A stretch of 18,493 nucleotides of DNA from CAYNNP01 sp964398215 (GCA_964398215.1 CAYNNP010000131.1:1-18493), one strand, 5' to 3'; positions 8,058 through 15,102 are shown, numbered from the stretch's first letter. Notes: generated from the sequence alone by a model not told the origin. Made by a program: numbers and translations.

Positions 8058-9080
8058 TTGGAAAGCGAATCGCAAGCCAACATTGACACAGATAAGTCGA
8101 TCGACACCAGCAAGTCCAATTGGTCGATTGTTCTTGTCACCGTTATCGTCATCGCTTGCGTTCTGACCGCAATGTTGATCCCGATTCCTTTTGTGGGGCG
8201 AATCCCTCGGGCACTTGGGGATCTTGTGCATGCACCGTTCTTTGGCGCAGCGACTCTGTTTCTGTTGGCAGCACTCCAGCGTTTCGCTCCGTTGCAATTG
8301 GAGACGCGTTCATTTGTGCGCCGCATAGTCATCGTTGCTACGACGATGGTACTGTTTGGAATCGCAATGGAATTTGCGCAAGGTCAAATGCGCCGCTCGC
8401 CGTCGGTTGGCGATGCGGTATCCAATGCGTTGGGAGTCGCGGCGGCATCATGTTGCTTTGTCGCCTGGGCTTTGATCAAGGCGGGGCGGAACAAGCGGTT
8501 GATGCGATTCTGCTTGTTCGCGCTATCGGCAGCACTGATCATGATTGCGTGGAAGAATCCGCTGAGTGTCTTGTACGATGTTTACCTGGTGCGTGCCGAT
8601 TTTCCAATGCTGTCGTCATTCGAATCAGAGCATGAGATTGGCCGTTGGTACCGGCGCGGGGCTGCATTGGAAATTTGCCAATCAAATGTGACTCACGGAA
8701 ATTCCGCCGCCGAAATTGTTAGTAGAAACGGTCAAGAGTGCGGAATCACGATGATCGAAATGGAATCCGATTGGAGCCAGATGAAGTCTTTAGAGCTAGA
8801 CGTTGTCTTGGTAGATCAGCCTGAGCCGAAAGACAATGTATCGCTGCTGGTCCGTGTGGTAGATAGCGATCACGCCAAGCATAACGTTGCTGGACCTTCA
8901 AAGACTTTCGCGCTTGTCATCAACCAACCACAACACGTTTCGATGTTGATTGAAGAGTTGATTGATTCGCCAACGAGTACACGGCAATTGGACCCTTCCG
9001 ACGTGGTCTACCTAGACATCTGGATGCTGGGCGCCGCTCCCGGAACAAAACTGCACGTCGATCATGTGCACTTGGAATAA
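8058..9080 (+). CDS. VanZ-like membrane protein with C-terminal ectodomain
   Basis: 340 aa from TTG 8058, chosen because AGGA lies 8 nt upstream (8046-8049) and it begins just after the MFS stop; upstream in-frame codons overlap the transporter gene. The N-terminal half is VanZ-like: GDLVHAPFFG (D55, H58), MEFAQGQMRRSP (E105, Q108) and GDAVSNALG (D119, N123) match the conserved D-H / E-Q / D-N pattern of that family. Helices lie near 22-44, 53-75, 87-108, 118-142 and 149-168. Residues about 178-340 form a soluble, beta-rich domain (e.g. SLELDVVLVD, VSLLVRVVDSD, KLHVDHVHL) that may be extracytoplasmic and carbohydrate-binding-like. VanZ proteins are linked to glycopeptide resistance in enterococci, but most family members have unknown roles, and I infer none here. 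Confidence 0.75.
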   Translation: MESESQANIDTDKSIDTSKSNWSIVLVTVIVIACVLTAMLIPIPFVGRIPRALGDLVHAPFFGAATLFLLAALQRFAPLQLETRSFVRRIVIVATTMVLFGIAMEFAQGQMRRSPSVGDAVSNALGVAAASCCFVAWALIKAGRNKRLMRFCLFALSAALIMIAWKNPLSVLYDVYLVRADFPMLSSFESEHEIGRWYRRGAALEICQSNVTHGNSAAEIVSRNGQECGITMIEMESDWSQMKSLELDVVLVDQPEPKDNVSLLVRVVDSDHAKHNVAGPSKTFALVINQPQHVSMLIEELIDSPTSTRQLDPSDVVYLDIWMLGAAPGTKLHVDHVHLE

Positions 9081-9524
9081 GAACCGCGGCAAACGTCCGA
9101 AGCGAATTTCGTAAGCCGTATCCAGCAAACTTTTGTGTGCCGAAACTTCGCTCGAGCATTGTGAGCTGACGGCAAATGGCAGGACGTGTTGCCAGTGGAT
9201 TGGTTTGCGCAGCTACGGCAGTTTTCACGCGACCTTGGTCCGGCCTACATATCAACACGAACCAACCAAACCGGCATCCTTTCGGTCCAAGTCGTTGCAA
9301 TCGTCAAAACTGTCACAGGCCGAATGTCCAATCGAACGGCAAGCTCCTGATTCGGAATTGTTCTTTCGAAGAGGCGGTGAGTTTGCGGTCCTTGCGGTTT
9401 GTTTCTGCGATTTTTTCGCCTTCGTGGTCACCAGAGCTATAAAAGCTGGCTTGAGCGTTTTGCGAGCATTATGATTTATTGCTTGCAATCTTGACGCTAC
9501 TGCTCTCCCATTTGGAACAGCCCA
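9081..9524. other. Intergenic region, no supported gene
   Basis: About 440 bp between the VanZ-like gene and the ligase cassette. Short open frames exist on both strands but none has protein-like composition or a ribosome-binding site. A TATAAA at 9438-9443 and a TATGAT at 9470-9475 could be -10 elements for the cassette, but neither has a good -35. The stretch 9370-9435 (gaggcggtgagtttgcggtc and what follows) resembles the 'cttcgcg/tttgcg' type of low-information dispersed sequence often found in intergenic DNA; this is from memory and unverified. Confidence 0.5.
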
Positions 9525-10145
9525 ATGCCTCGGCCCTTGAAGTTCATGCTTGGTGACAACGAGTTCTCCTTCACCCTCAAAAAGGTTGATCGCAGCAAAC
9601 TCTACGGATTCAAAGACCTCAAGGCCTTGGATGAAACCGAGCAACTTTGCGAAATCGCGACTTTGGCCGACGATGGACGCACTTTGATTGGTAAAGGCGG
9701 CACAGGTCTTGGTTGGCTGGACGCCGATGGCAAGTGGTGCGAGAAATCGGAGCTGAAACCGGTTGATACCAGCGGCGAAGAGATTCAGCCCGTACCAAGT
9801 TCTTATGCGGCACCTGTCAAATTGTTTGATACGGCGACCGTCGAAGACTACCTCGAACACAACGTTCGCTTGGTCTATGCGATTGACGTTGGTGACGCCG
9901 ATGCCAGCGACATTACCGACGAACTGGATCGCGGCACGATCTTCAAGTTCGACTATAGCTACCGTGGCGGCCTAGAAGCAGACACTGCTTTCTTGCTGAA
10001 CAACGAAGAGGGGACACCAATGATGGCCGTTGGTGACAAAACAAAGATCGAATTTTTGAGTATGGCTGCCCCTGTGGTAGCAGCCGATCCGGAATCGGAA
10101 GACTCCGACAGCAGCGGCGGCATGATGGACTTTGACATGATCTAA
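9525..10145 (+). CDS. Unknown protein, first gene of ligase cassette, acidic C-terminal tail
   Basis: 206 aa, cytoplasmic by appearance (no signal peptide or membrane helix). I do not recognise the family. The N-terminal part (SKLYGFKDLKALDETEQLC) leads to a Gly-rich core, GKGGTGLGWLDADGKWCEK (about 57-74), then a beta-rich region to about 182. The final 20 residues are acidic and disordered-looking (DPESEDSDSSGG) and end MMDFDMI. The layout of acidic linker plus short hydrophobic-acidic tip resembles the C-terminus of bacterial single-stranded DNA-binding proteins (typically ending DDDIPF), which recruit repair proteins; that is an analogy, not homology. The next gene follows after 52 bp and then the ligase, so a role with DNA or RNA ends is inferred from context. 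No strong Shine-Dalgarno site is seen; GGA lies about 9 nt upstream of the ATG. Confidence 0.8.
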   Translation: MPRPLKFMLGDNEFSFTLKKVDRSKLYGFKDLKALDETEQLCEIATLADDGRTLIGKGGTGLGWLDADGKWCEKSELKPVDTSGEEIQPVPSSYAAPVKLFDTATVEDYLEHNVRLVYAIDVGDADASDITDELDRGTIFKFDYSYRGGLEADTAFLLNNEEGTPMMAVGDKTKIEFLSMAAPVVAADPESEDSDSSGGMMDFDMI

Positions 10146-10197
10146 ATCGTCAGTCCACCACCACGATAACCAACCAAACACCGAACACAAAAATCAG

Positions 10198-10917
10198 ATG
10201 CCTGAAATCAACCTTAGCAACAGCGCTGGCCGCGATGCAATCGTGGCGACCGAAAGCGTTTCCAAATTCAAACAGATCCGTTGGCTGGACGATCAGAACC
10301 GGCAGACGCGCAGTGTGCGACTGGTAAAGTCCAGTATCAAACATGATATCGACGCGCTCCAAGAACAGTACGGTGACCTGGAAAAGATCTCGCAAGCACT
10401 GGTTGAAAGTGATCCCGAAATCGACTTGGAGAACGCTGGCCGATTCTTGACCGAGACATCACGGGTTTATATCGGCAACGATCGGAACATCGTCCGGAGT
10501 GTGCAGTTCAAGGAAGTTGTCCACAACCCTGACGGTACGGTTCGCGAAGAGCGAGCACGTCAGGTGCTGGATACAAATACGTCAACTGAAGTTCCGCTTC
10601 GCTGGTCTGGCGTTTTCATTCCAAAAGAAGACGCGATTCGAAAGTTTGTATTCTCTGGCAAAGCACAACTTCATCACGTCAACGGTTTGACATTCGACTT
10701 CCTGTACGAGATGGCCAAGGAGCTTGAGGACCGCAACTGCCTGATGTTGCTGGGAGCCGGTCCAAAATCGAACCAACCGTTGGTGCTCCGCCGCGGCGGA
10801 ACGCCTTATCGCGGTTTCTTGGAGGGGCGAGTCGATGGTGAACGCTATTGCCTGTTGCTGCATTTCTCGAACTTGGAGTTAAAACTCCCCAACGCGGATG
10901 AGGAGGAAGCGAAATGA
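10198..10917 (+). CDS. Unknown protein, second gene of ligase cassette
   Basis: 239 aa, soluble and charged, with no signal peptide. I do not recognise the family. An N-terminal region (1-45) is followed by a helical segment rich in charged residues (KSSIKHDIDALQEQYGDLEK, 45-64). The C-terminal half looks like a compact folded domain: FVFSGKAQLHHVNGLTFDFL (150-169), CLMLLGAGPKSNQPLVLRRG (181-200), then YRGFLEGRVDGERYCLLLHF (204-223). It ends in an acidic stretch (DEEEAK). Its last codons overlap the ligase start (ATGA), so the two proteins are probably made in step and may interact. No enzyme motif is evident; GAGPKSNQP is not a canonical P-loop. Confidence 0.82.
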   Translation: MPEINLSNSAGRDAIVATESVSKFKQIRWLDDQNRQTRSVRLVKSSIKHDIDALQEQYGDLEKISQALVESDPEIDLENAGRFLTETSRVYIGNDRNIVRSVQFKEVVHNPDGTVREERARQVLDTNTSTEVPLRWSGVFIPKEDAIRKFVFSGKAQLHHVNGLTFDFLYEMAKELEDRNCLMLLGAGPKSNQPLVLRRGGTPYRGFLEGRVDGERYCLLLHFSNLELKLPNADEEEAK

Positions 10918-12581
10918 GTACTGACCTAGCACTAATTGACTTGGCCCGATTCGATATAAAACTTGGCGACTACAAAGTCGGTCCAGCGTCCGCACTTGCA
11001 GATCCTGGAATCTTGGCTGTGGCACAAGACTACAGACGGATGGCGGGGTCGCGAATGATGCCGCTGGGCAAAGCGGATATTCGAAGCAGAATCCCGACCG
11101 CCGATTTTCACGTCAGCCGAAAAATTGACGGCGAGTTCACGGTCTTGGTTCTCCGAGACGGACACGTGTTCTCGATCAATCCTGGCGGAACAGTCCGCAT
11201 GGGACTGCCGTGGCAAGCCGAAGCTGCCAAGGCGTTTAGCGACGCGGGAATCACAGAAGCCATGATTCCGGGCGAACTGTACGTCCACAATACAGAGCGT
11301 CGGCCACGAGTACATGACGTTTCCGCGGTCGCGCGTCAGCCTGATTCTGACGAACAGCTTGAGAGTTTGCGGTTTGCTGTTTTCAATATCATCAGTATCA
11401 ATGATGAGAAAGCGAGCGATATCTATGCGGACAAGTTTCAGACAATCGAAAGCTTGTTTGGCAAAGGCACATTGATCCATCCCGTCGAGACCGAGATTGT
11501 CAAAGACACCGGTGGAATCGAAAAGCTATTCGTGAAATGGGTCGAAGGCGAGGACGCCGAAGGGTTGGTGGTCTGCAGCGATAGCGCTGGACTATTTAAA
11601 GTCAAACCGCGCCATACACTGGATGCGGTGGTCATTGGATTTACCGAATCCACCGAAGATCGCGCGGGAATGATGCACGATCTGTTGCTCGCAGTCATGC
11701 GGCACGATGGAACGCTTCATATTCTTTGCCGTGTTGGCGGCGGTTTTAGCGAAGACGAACGACGTGCGATGCTGAGTGACCTGAAAGACATGGTCATCCC
11801 TAGCGAGTATGCCGAAGTCAACTCCGACTACGTGGCCTACCAAATGGTTCGCCCCGAATGGGTCATCGAAATCAGTTGCCTGGATTTGATTTCGCAAACC
11901 ACGCGTGGTGGCGACATCAATCGAATGGTTCTGGATTTCGAATCGGCCGAAGAAGGATTCAAGGTCGTTCGGCGGTTGCCACTCGTTACCGTGATCTCGC
12001 CACAGTTCGTGCGGATGCGAGATGACAAGCAAGCGCATCCAAAAGATGTTCGCATCGACCAAATCAGTGAACAAGTCGAAGTCGCACTGACGGATTGCGA
12101 TGCCAAGAACTACCGCTTGCCGGAAACAAAGCTTCTAAAGAGAGAGGTGTTTGTGAAACAGGCAAAGGGCAAGACGATGGTGCGCAAGTTTGTTCTGTTA
12201 AAAACAAACAAAGAGGATGACACCGATGAATACCCCGGCTACGTCCTGCACTACACAGATTTTAGTCCCAACCGAAAATCGCCACTCGACCGTGACGTCT
12301 GGGTCAGCGATTCGTTGCCTCAAATCGAATCCCTGTTCCTGCAATGCAAACAAGAGAACATCAAGAAAGGCTGGGAGCCCTATGGCGCAGCACCCGAAGT
12401 CGGTGATGTAGCCGTCGACGAAAAGCCGGTCAAAAAGAAAGCCGCCAAGAAAAAGGCTACTAAAAAGACTGCGAAGAAGAAGACCGAAGCAAAGGCGCCT
12501 GCGAAAAAGAAGAAGGCCACTAAGAAAACGGCCAAAAAGAAGGCGACCAAAAAGAAAGCTGCAAAAAAGAAGGCAGAGTGA
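10914..12581 (+). CDS. ATP-dependent DNA ligase-like nucleotidyltransferase with basic tail
   Basis: A 555-aa covalent nucleotidyltransferase that should seal nicks or ends through a lysyl-AMP intermediate. Motif I is KIDGEF (catalytic K70); motif III IPGELY (E121); motif IIIa RFAVFNI (153-159); motif IV EGLVV (E216); motif V LFKVKP (K229, K231) followed by DAVVIGF. An OB-fold follows with CRVGGGFSEDERR (272-284), close to LigD- and LigB-type ligases. RPEWVIEI (313-320) and PQFVRMRDDK (363-372) correspond to the motif VI region, separated by an apparent insertion. A further domain (about 400-490, e.g. MVRKFVLLKTNKE, YVLHYTDFSPNRKSPL) is unassigned. Residues 506-555 are almost purely Lys/Ala/Thr, like histone-H1-type tails. 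Oddities: the Arg two positions after KxDG in most DNA ligases is Phe here, and the Ser-Arg-x-Gly region reads NPGGTVR. The start has AGGAGG 7 nt upstream and overlaps the previous gene. Substrate (DNA or RNA) is unproven. Confidence 0.88.
   Translation: MSTDLALIDLARFDIKLGDYKVGPASALADPGILAVAQDYRRMAGSRMMPLGKADIRSRIPTADFHVSRKIDGEFTVLVLRDGHVFSINPGGTVRMGLPWQAEAAKAFSDAGITEAMIPGELYVHNTERRPRVHDVSAVARQPDSDEQLESLRFAVFNIISINDEKASDIYADKFQTIESLFGKGTLIHPVETEIVKDTGGIEKLFVKWVEGEDAEGLVVCSDSAGLFKVKPRHTLDAVVIGFTESTEDRAGMMHDLLLAVMRHDGTLHILCRVGGGFSEDERRAMLSDLKDMVIPSEYAEVNSDYVAYQMVRPEWVIEISCLDLISQTTRGGDINRMVLDFESAEEGFKVVRRLPLVTVISPQFVRMRDDKQAHPKDVRIDQISEQVEVALTDCDAKNYRLPETKLLKREVFVKQAKGKTMVRKFVLLKTNKEDDTDEYPGYVLHYTDFSPNRKSPLDRDVWVSDSLPQIESLFLQCKQENIKKGWEPYGAAPEVGDVAVDEKPVKKKAAKKKATKKTAKKKTEAKAPAKKKKATKKTAKKKATKKKAAKKKAE
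12429..12578 (+). repeat. Low-complexity AAG/AAA/GCC codon tract encoding Lys-Ala-Thr tail
   Basis: About 150 bp of purine-rich sequence encodes repeats of KKKA, KKAT and KKTA. The composition is strongly strand-asymmetric (A/G-rich on plus). Such tracts vary easily in length by slippage. Open frames on the opposite strand here read Phe/Ala/Val-rich and are shadows. Confidence 0.8.
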
Positions 12582-12721
12582 ACCCTCAAGCCATGCAGAT
12601 TTTGAAACCGCTGTTCCCCGATCGGTACGTCGTGGGATTGCCCAGTCGCAACCTGTCAGTTGGCTTAGGATCGTTTCATTGTTTGAGCCAACTACAACCG
12701 GCGATCACGTAACAAAGGGCC

Positions 12722-12793
12722 GCCGTAGCCGATGTCGCCAGACTTCGGGCGAATTGCCAAGGCCTCCTGAACTCTGGCGAGCCCAGCTACGAC
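12722..12793. terminator. Long hairpin between convergent genes, likely bidirectional terminator or REP
   Basis: The left arm (12722-12748) and right arm (12763-12793) pair through CGTAGC/GCTACG, TCGCCAGA/TCTGGCGA and TTC/GAA, with internal mismatches around GATG/GCCC. The loop is about 15-20 nt. It sits between the ligase stop and the LacI gene stop, which converge, and touches the latter within 3 bp. There is no long T-run, so it may be a REP-type palindrome rather than a classical intrinsic terminator. Confidence 0.6.
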
Positions 12794-12795
12794 AT

Positions 12796-13815
12796 CTAAA
12801 GGCGACTAAGCCCGGTCTTTTTGCATTTACCAACTGACTCTCGCACAATCAATTCGCTTTGAGCAGCGAATGGCTTTGCATCGTTGTCTGCCATCAAGCA
12901 CAGCAGGTCCTTGACCGCAGCTTCGCCCATTTCTTTAGCCGGTTGGCGGAAGGTTGTTAACGGCGGCGTCATGTACGCCGATTCGATCTGATCGTCGAAT
13001 CCGATCAATGAAATGTCATCGGGAACGCGTAGACCGTTCTTGAAAAGCGCAAGCCGAGCCCCGAATGCCATCCTGTCGCTCATTGCAAAAACAGCCGAAA
13101 ACTCTTGCCCGCTCGCCAATAGACGTTCCATACAACGCTCGCCGGAAGAGGCAGTAAAGTCTCCGTCAAGTAACAATTCGGTGGTTGTTTCAAGACCATA
13201 TTCACCAAGCGCTTTTTGGTATCCGCGTAATCGGTCCTTGGTATCCGGATGTTCTGCGGTGCCACTAATCAGGGCGATCTTCCGGTGACCATTTTCCAGC
13301 AAATATTTCGTAACTTGGTACCCCCCATCCACATTGTCCACCCACACGCAATGATGAACATCACTTGGCAATTCCCTCGCAATAATCACTTTTGGAATGT
13401 CACGACAAAGATCAGCAATTTCGGTGCCTGGGATCTTTCCAGCGATCAGCACAAGACCATCGACCTGGCGCCCAATGAGAGTTCGAATCCCAGCCAGTTC
13501 CTCTTCGCGATTCAGTTGCCCATCAACAAAAACCGGTGAGTAGTTCGTGCCTTGCAGTCCCGCGATCACGCCTTCAACGATCGTGTCATAAAATGGGCTG
13601 CCGACCAGCTGCGTCACCACACCGACTGTCATCGATCGACCGCGTGCCAAACTTTGGGCCACGATGTTAGGACGGAACCCCAACCGCTTGGTGGCTTCCA
13701 GTACCGCTTTCTTCTTTTCAGCGTTGACCGCAACCTTGCCGTTTAGAACCCGAGACACGGTACTTTTGCTAACGCCGGCAGCGTTAGCGATGTCTTGAAT
13801 AGTAACATTCTTCAT
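12796..13815 (-). CDS. LacI-family transcriptional regulator
   Basis: 339 aa. The N-terminal helix-turn-helix is typical: VTIQDIANAAGVSKSTVSRVLNGK (about 4-27), then the hinge region ending NIVAQSLARGRS. Residues about 60-330 are a periplasmic-binding-protein-like sensor domain with standard landmarks (MTVGVVTQLVGSPFY, GLVLIAG, VWVDNVDGGYQVTKYLLENGHRKIALI, AVFAMSDRMAFGA, LIGFDD, TFRQPAKEMGEAAVKDLL). It probably binds a sugar or related small molecule, but ligand specificity cannot be inferred. A palindrome abuts its start codon, so autoregulation is likely. It is divergent from the PAS-AraC gene across a 540-bp region and convergent with the ligase cassette. No sugar-catabolic operon adjoins it within the window. 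Confidence 0.95.
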   Translation of the reverse strand: MKNVTIQDIANAAGVSKSTVSRVLNGKVAVNAEKKKAVLEATKRLGFRPNIVAQSLARGRSMTVGVVTQLVGSPFYDTIVEGVIAGLQGTNYSPVFVDGQLNREEELAGIRTLIGRQVDGLVLIAGKIPGTEIADLCRDIPKVIIARELPSDVHHCVWVDNVDGGYQVTKYLLENGHRKIALISGTAEHPDTKDRLRGYQKALGEYGLETTTELLLDGDFTASSGERCMERLLASGQEFSAVFAMSDRMAFGARLALFKNGLRVPDDISLIGFDDQIESAYMTPPLTTFRQPAKEMGEAAVKDLLCLMADNDAKPFAAQSELIVRESVGKCKKTGLSRL

Positions 13816-13848
13816 TTAGCTCACGTTAGCAAAGATGCATGCCTTTGC
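13816..13848 (-). promoter_or_regulatory. Putative LacI-type operator(s) upstream of the repressor start
   Basis: TTAGCTCACGTTAGCAAA at 13816-13833 is an 18-bp palindrome with a central CG, symmetric at 14 of 18 positions; this is the usual form of a LacI-family operator. It ends one base from the ATG (13815), where bound repressor would block its own expression. A second, overlapping inverted repeat, GCAAAG-8-CTTTGC, spans 13829-13848. Confidence 0.5.
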
Positions 13849-14200
13849 AAACTCACAGGCAAACTTGTTTTGATGTTTATCAAATCCGATGTTGCGCGCA
13901 TAGGGAAATGCATTAGCCACCCGTTTAGCAAGTTGTTACAGCCTTCTTTTACTGGATCCTGCCAGTGAGCCTGAGCGTGCAAAGTTTTGCTTTGGTTGCT
14001 TGATTGACTGTCGAGAACTGCTGGCGCATCTGCGCAAGCTAACCTGCCAAAATCGAATCGTCGTTGAAACAAATGAATCTGCTTGAGAAGCCGGCAGGTT
14101 CAATCTGCTGTGAACCGGTGAACTGTCACCACCGTCCCTGGACTTTATAAATTCTTGAATATGTAGTCGCTTAAAAAGATTTGGTTCACTGTGTACATTG

Positions 14201-14215
14201 TGGTCAGAATGACCA
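14201..14215. promoter_or_regulatory. Perfect 15-bp palindrome, possible regulator site
   Basis: TGGTCAGAATGACCA has 6-bp perfect arms around GAA, about 140 bp upstream of the PAS-AraC start. AraC-type monomers usually bind direct repeats, so a dimeric regulator would fit better. The site is seen once in the window. Confidence 0.35.
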
Positions 14216-14355
14216 TTTGCATCAAACGATCGAACGCGCACAAATACGGGTAGCGGACGACACAGGCGACAAGATCGATCATTCATGTGCATTATTGGTC
14301 ATGCACTCCATTCCCGTTTGTATCACACAGACTTCACAACTAAAAAACGCACACA

Positions 14356-15102
14356 ATGGTTTCGTCGATTACTGCATTAACACAGGATGGCTCGGTCGAT
14401 ATTGAGTTATTGGTAAAGCTGTTTGACCAGTCTCCTGATGTTGCTTTCTTCATCAAGGATTTGCAGGGTAAATATGTTGCGGTGAATCAACCCTTGGTCA
14501 TTCGCCACGGCCTGGAGCGAAAGTCGCAAGTTTTGGGCAAACGTCCTTTCGAGATTTGCGAGGGCGAGTATGGAAGAATACCGTCGCAACAGGACATGGA
14601 AGTTTTGACCACGGGAGAGCCATTGATCGATCACTTGGAGATGCAATTAAGTCGGCCTCACAAACCCGTTTGGTGTTTTACCACCAAACTGCCGATGCGC
14701 GATTCGAATGATCAAATAACAGGGTTGATAGGTATTTCGCGCGATCTGCAGGCGCCAATTGAACCCGATCAAATTCCAACTGAGTTTGCCGATACGCTGC
14801 AAAAATTTGAATCTGACCTACAAAGCGACGTGACGCCTTCGTCGCTGGCAACTCAGTGCAATATGTCCTCGCAGCAATTCGCCAGAATGACCAAACGTGT
14901 ATTCTGCCTGACACCGACTCAGCTAATCACGAAGACTCGCATCTCGGCTGCATCGCGTTTGTTAAATGAGTCAACACTTTCGGTCGCCGAGATTGCCCAT
15001 CGTTGCGGCTTTTATGATCATAGTGCATTCACACGATCCTTTCGAAAATCGACGGGACTGACACCGAGTGATTTTCGTTCCAGCAATGGTGGTGGCACCT
15101 AA
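14356..15102 (+). CDS. AraC-family regulator with N-terminal PAS domain
   Basis: 248 aa. Residues about 20-131 form a PAS domain of the PAS_4 type: SPDVAFFIKDLQGKYVAVNQ (26-45), GKRPFEI (61-67), TTGEPLIDH (85-93), TTKLPMRD (109-116) and GLIGISRDL (123-131). Residues about 155-241 hold the two helix-turn-helix units of AraC regulators, with TPTQLITKTRISAASRLL in the linker helix and SVAEIAHRCGFYDHSAFTRS (209-228) as the second, more conserved unit, ending FRKSTGLTPSDFR. It should be a cytoplasmic transcription factor responding to a small molecule or redox cue; ligand unknown. Start ATG at 14356 lacks a clear Shine-Dalgarno site. No obvious target operon lies immediately next to it except the divergent LacI gene. 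Confidence 0.93.
   Translation: MVSSITALTQDGSVDIELLVKLFDQSPDVAFFIKDLQGKYVAVNQPLVIRHGLERKSQVLGKRPFEICEGEYGRIPSQQDMEVLTTGEPLIDHLEMQLSRPHKPVWCFTTKLPMRDSNDQITGLIGISRDLQAPIEPDQIPTEFADTLQKFESDLQSDVTPSSLATQCNMSSQQFARMTKRVFCLTPTQLITKTRISAASRLLNESTLSVAEIAHRCGFYDHSAFTRSFRKSTGLTPSDFRSSNGGGT

Larger units (their letters stand above)
13816..14355. other. 540-bp divergent control region, no supported gene
   Basis: The region lies between the LacI and PAS-AraC start codons. Besides the operator next to LacI it holds an 8-bp inverted pair AACCTGCC (14041-14048) / GGCAGGTT (14093-14100), GGTGA-ACTG-TCACC around 14117-14130, and a perfect palindrome TGGTCA-GAA-TGACCA at 14201-14215. Short open frames present on both strands have no ribosome-binding site or protein-like composition. 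I could not pick a convincing sigma-70 promoter for the PAS-AraC gene. Confidence 0.5.

Noticed and set aside
9133..9474. 113-codon plus-strand open frame upstream of the cassette
   Set aside because: Irregular composition, Cys/Ser/Arg-rich, with no domain or start signal; it runs through what looks like low-information intergenic sequence.
9252..9860. 202-codon minus-strand open frame overlapping the start of the ligase cassette
   Set aside because: It is antisense to the 206-aa gene over half its length, has no ribosome-binding site and its composition looks like a shadow. The plus-strand frame has the better protein-like pattern and operon context.
9525..10145. Idea that the 206-aa protein is a Ku homologue
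   Set aside because: The short GxGxxxLDADGKW...SEL pattern loosely recalls part of bacterial Ku, but length and the rest of the sequence do not fit; not enough to claim homology.
12380..12589. Minus-strand Phe/Ala/Val-rich frame that looks like membrane helices
   Set aside because: It is the complement of the Lys-rich ligase tail; hydrophobicity is a by-product of reading AAG repeats in reverse.
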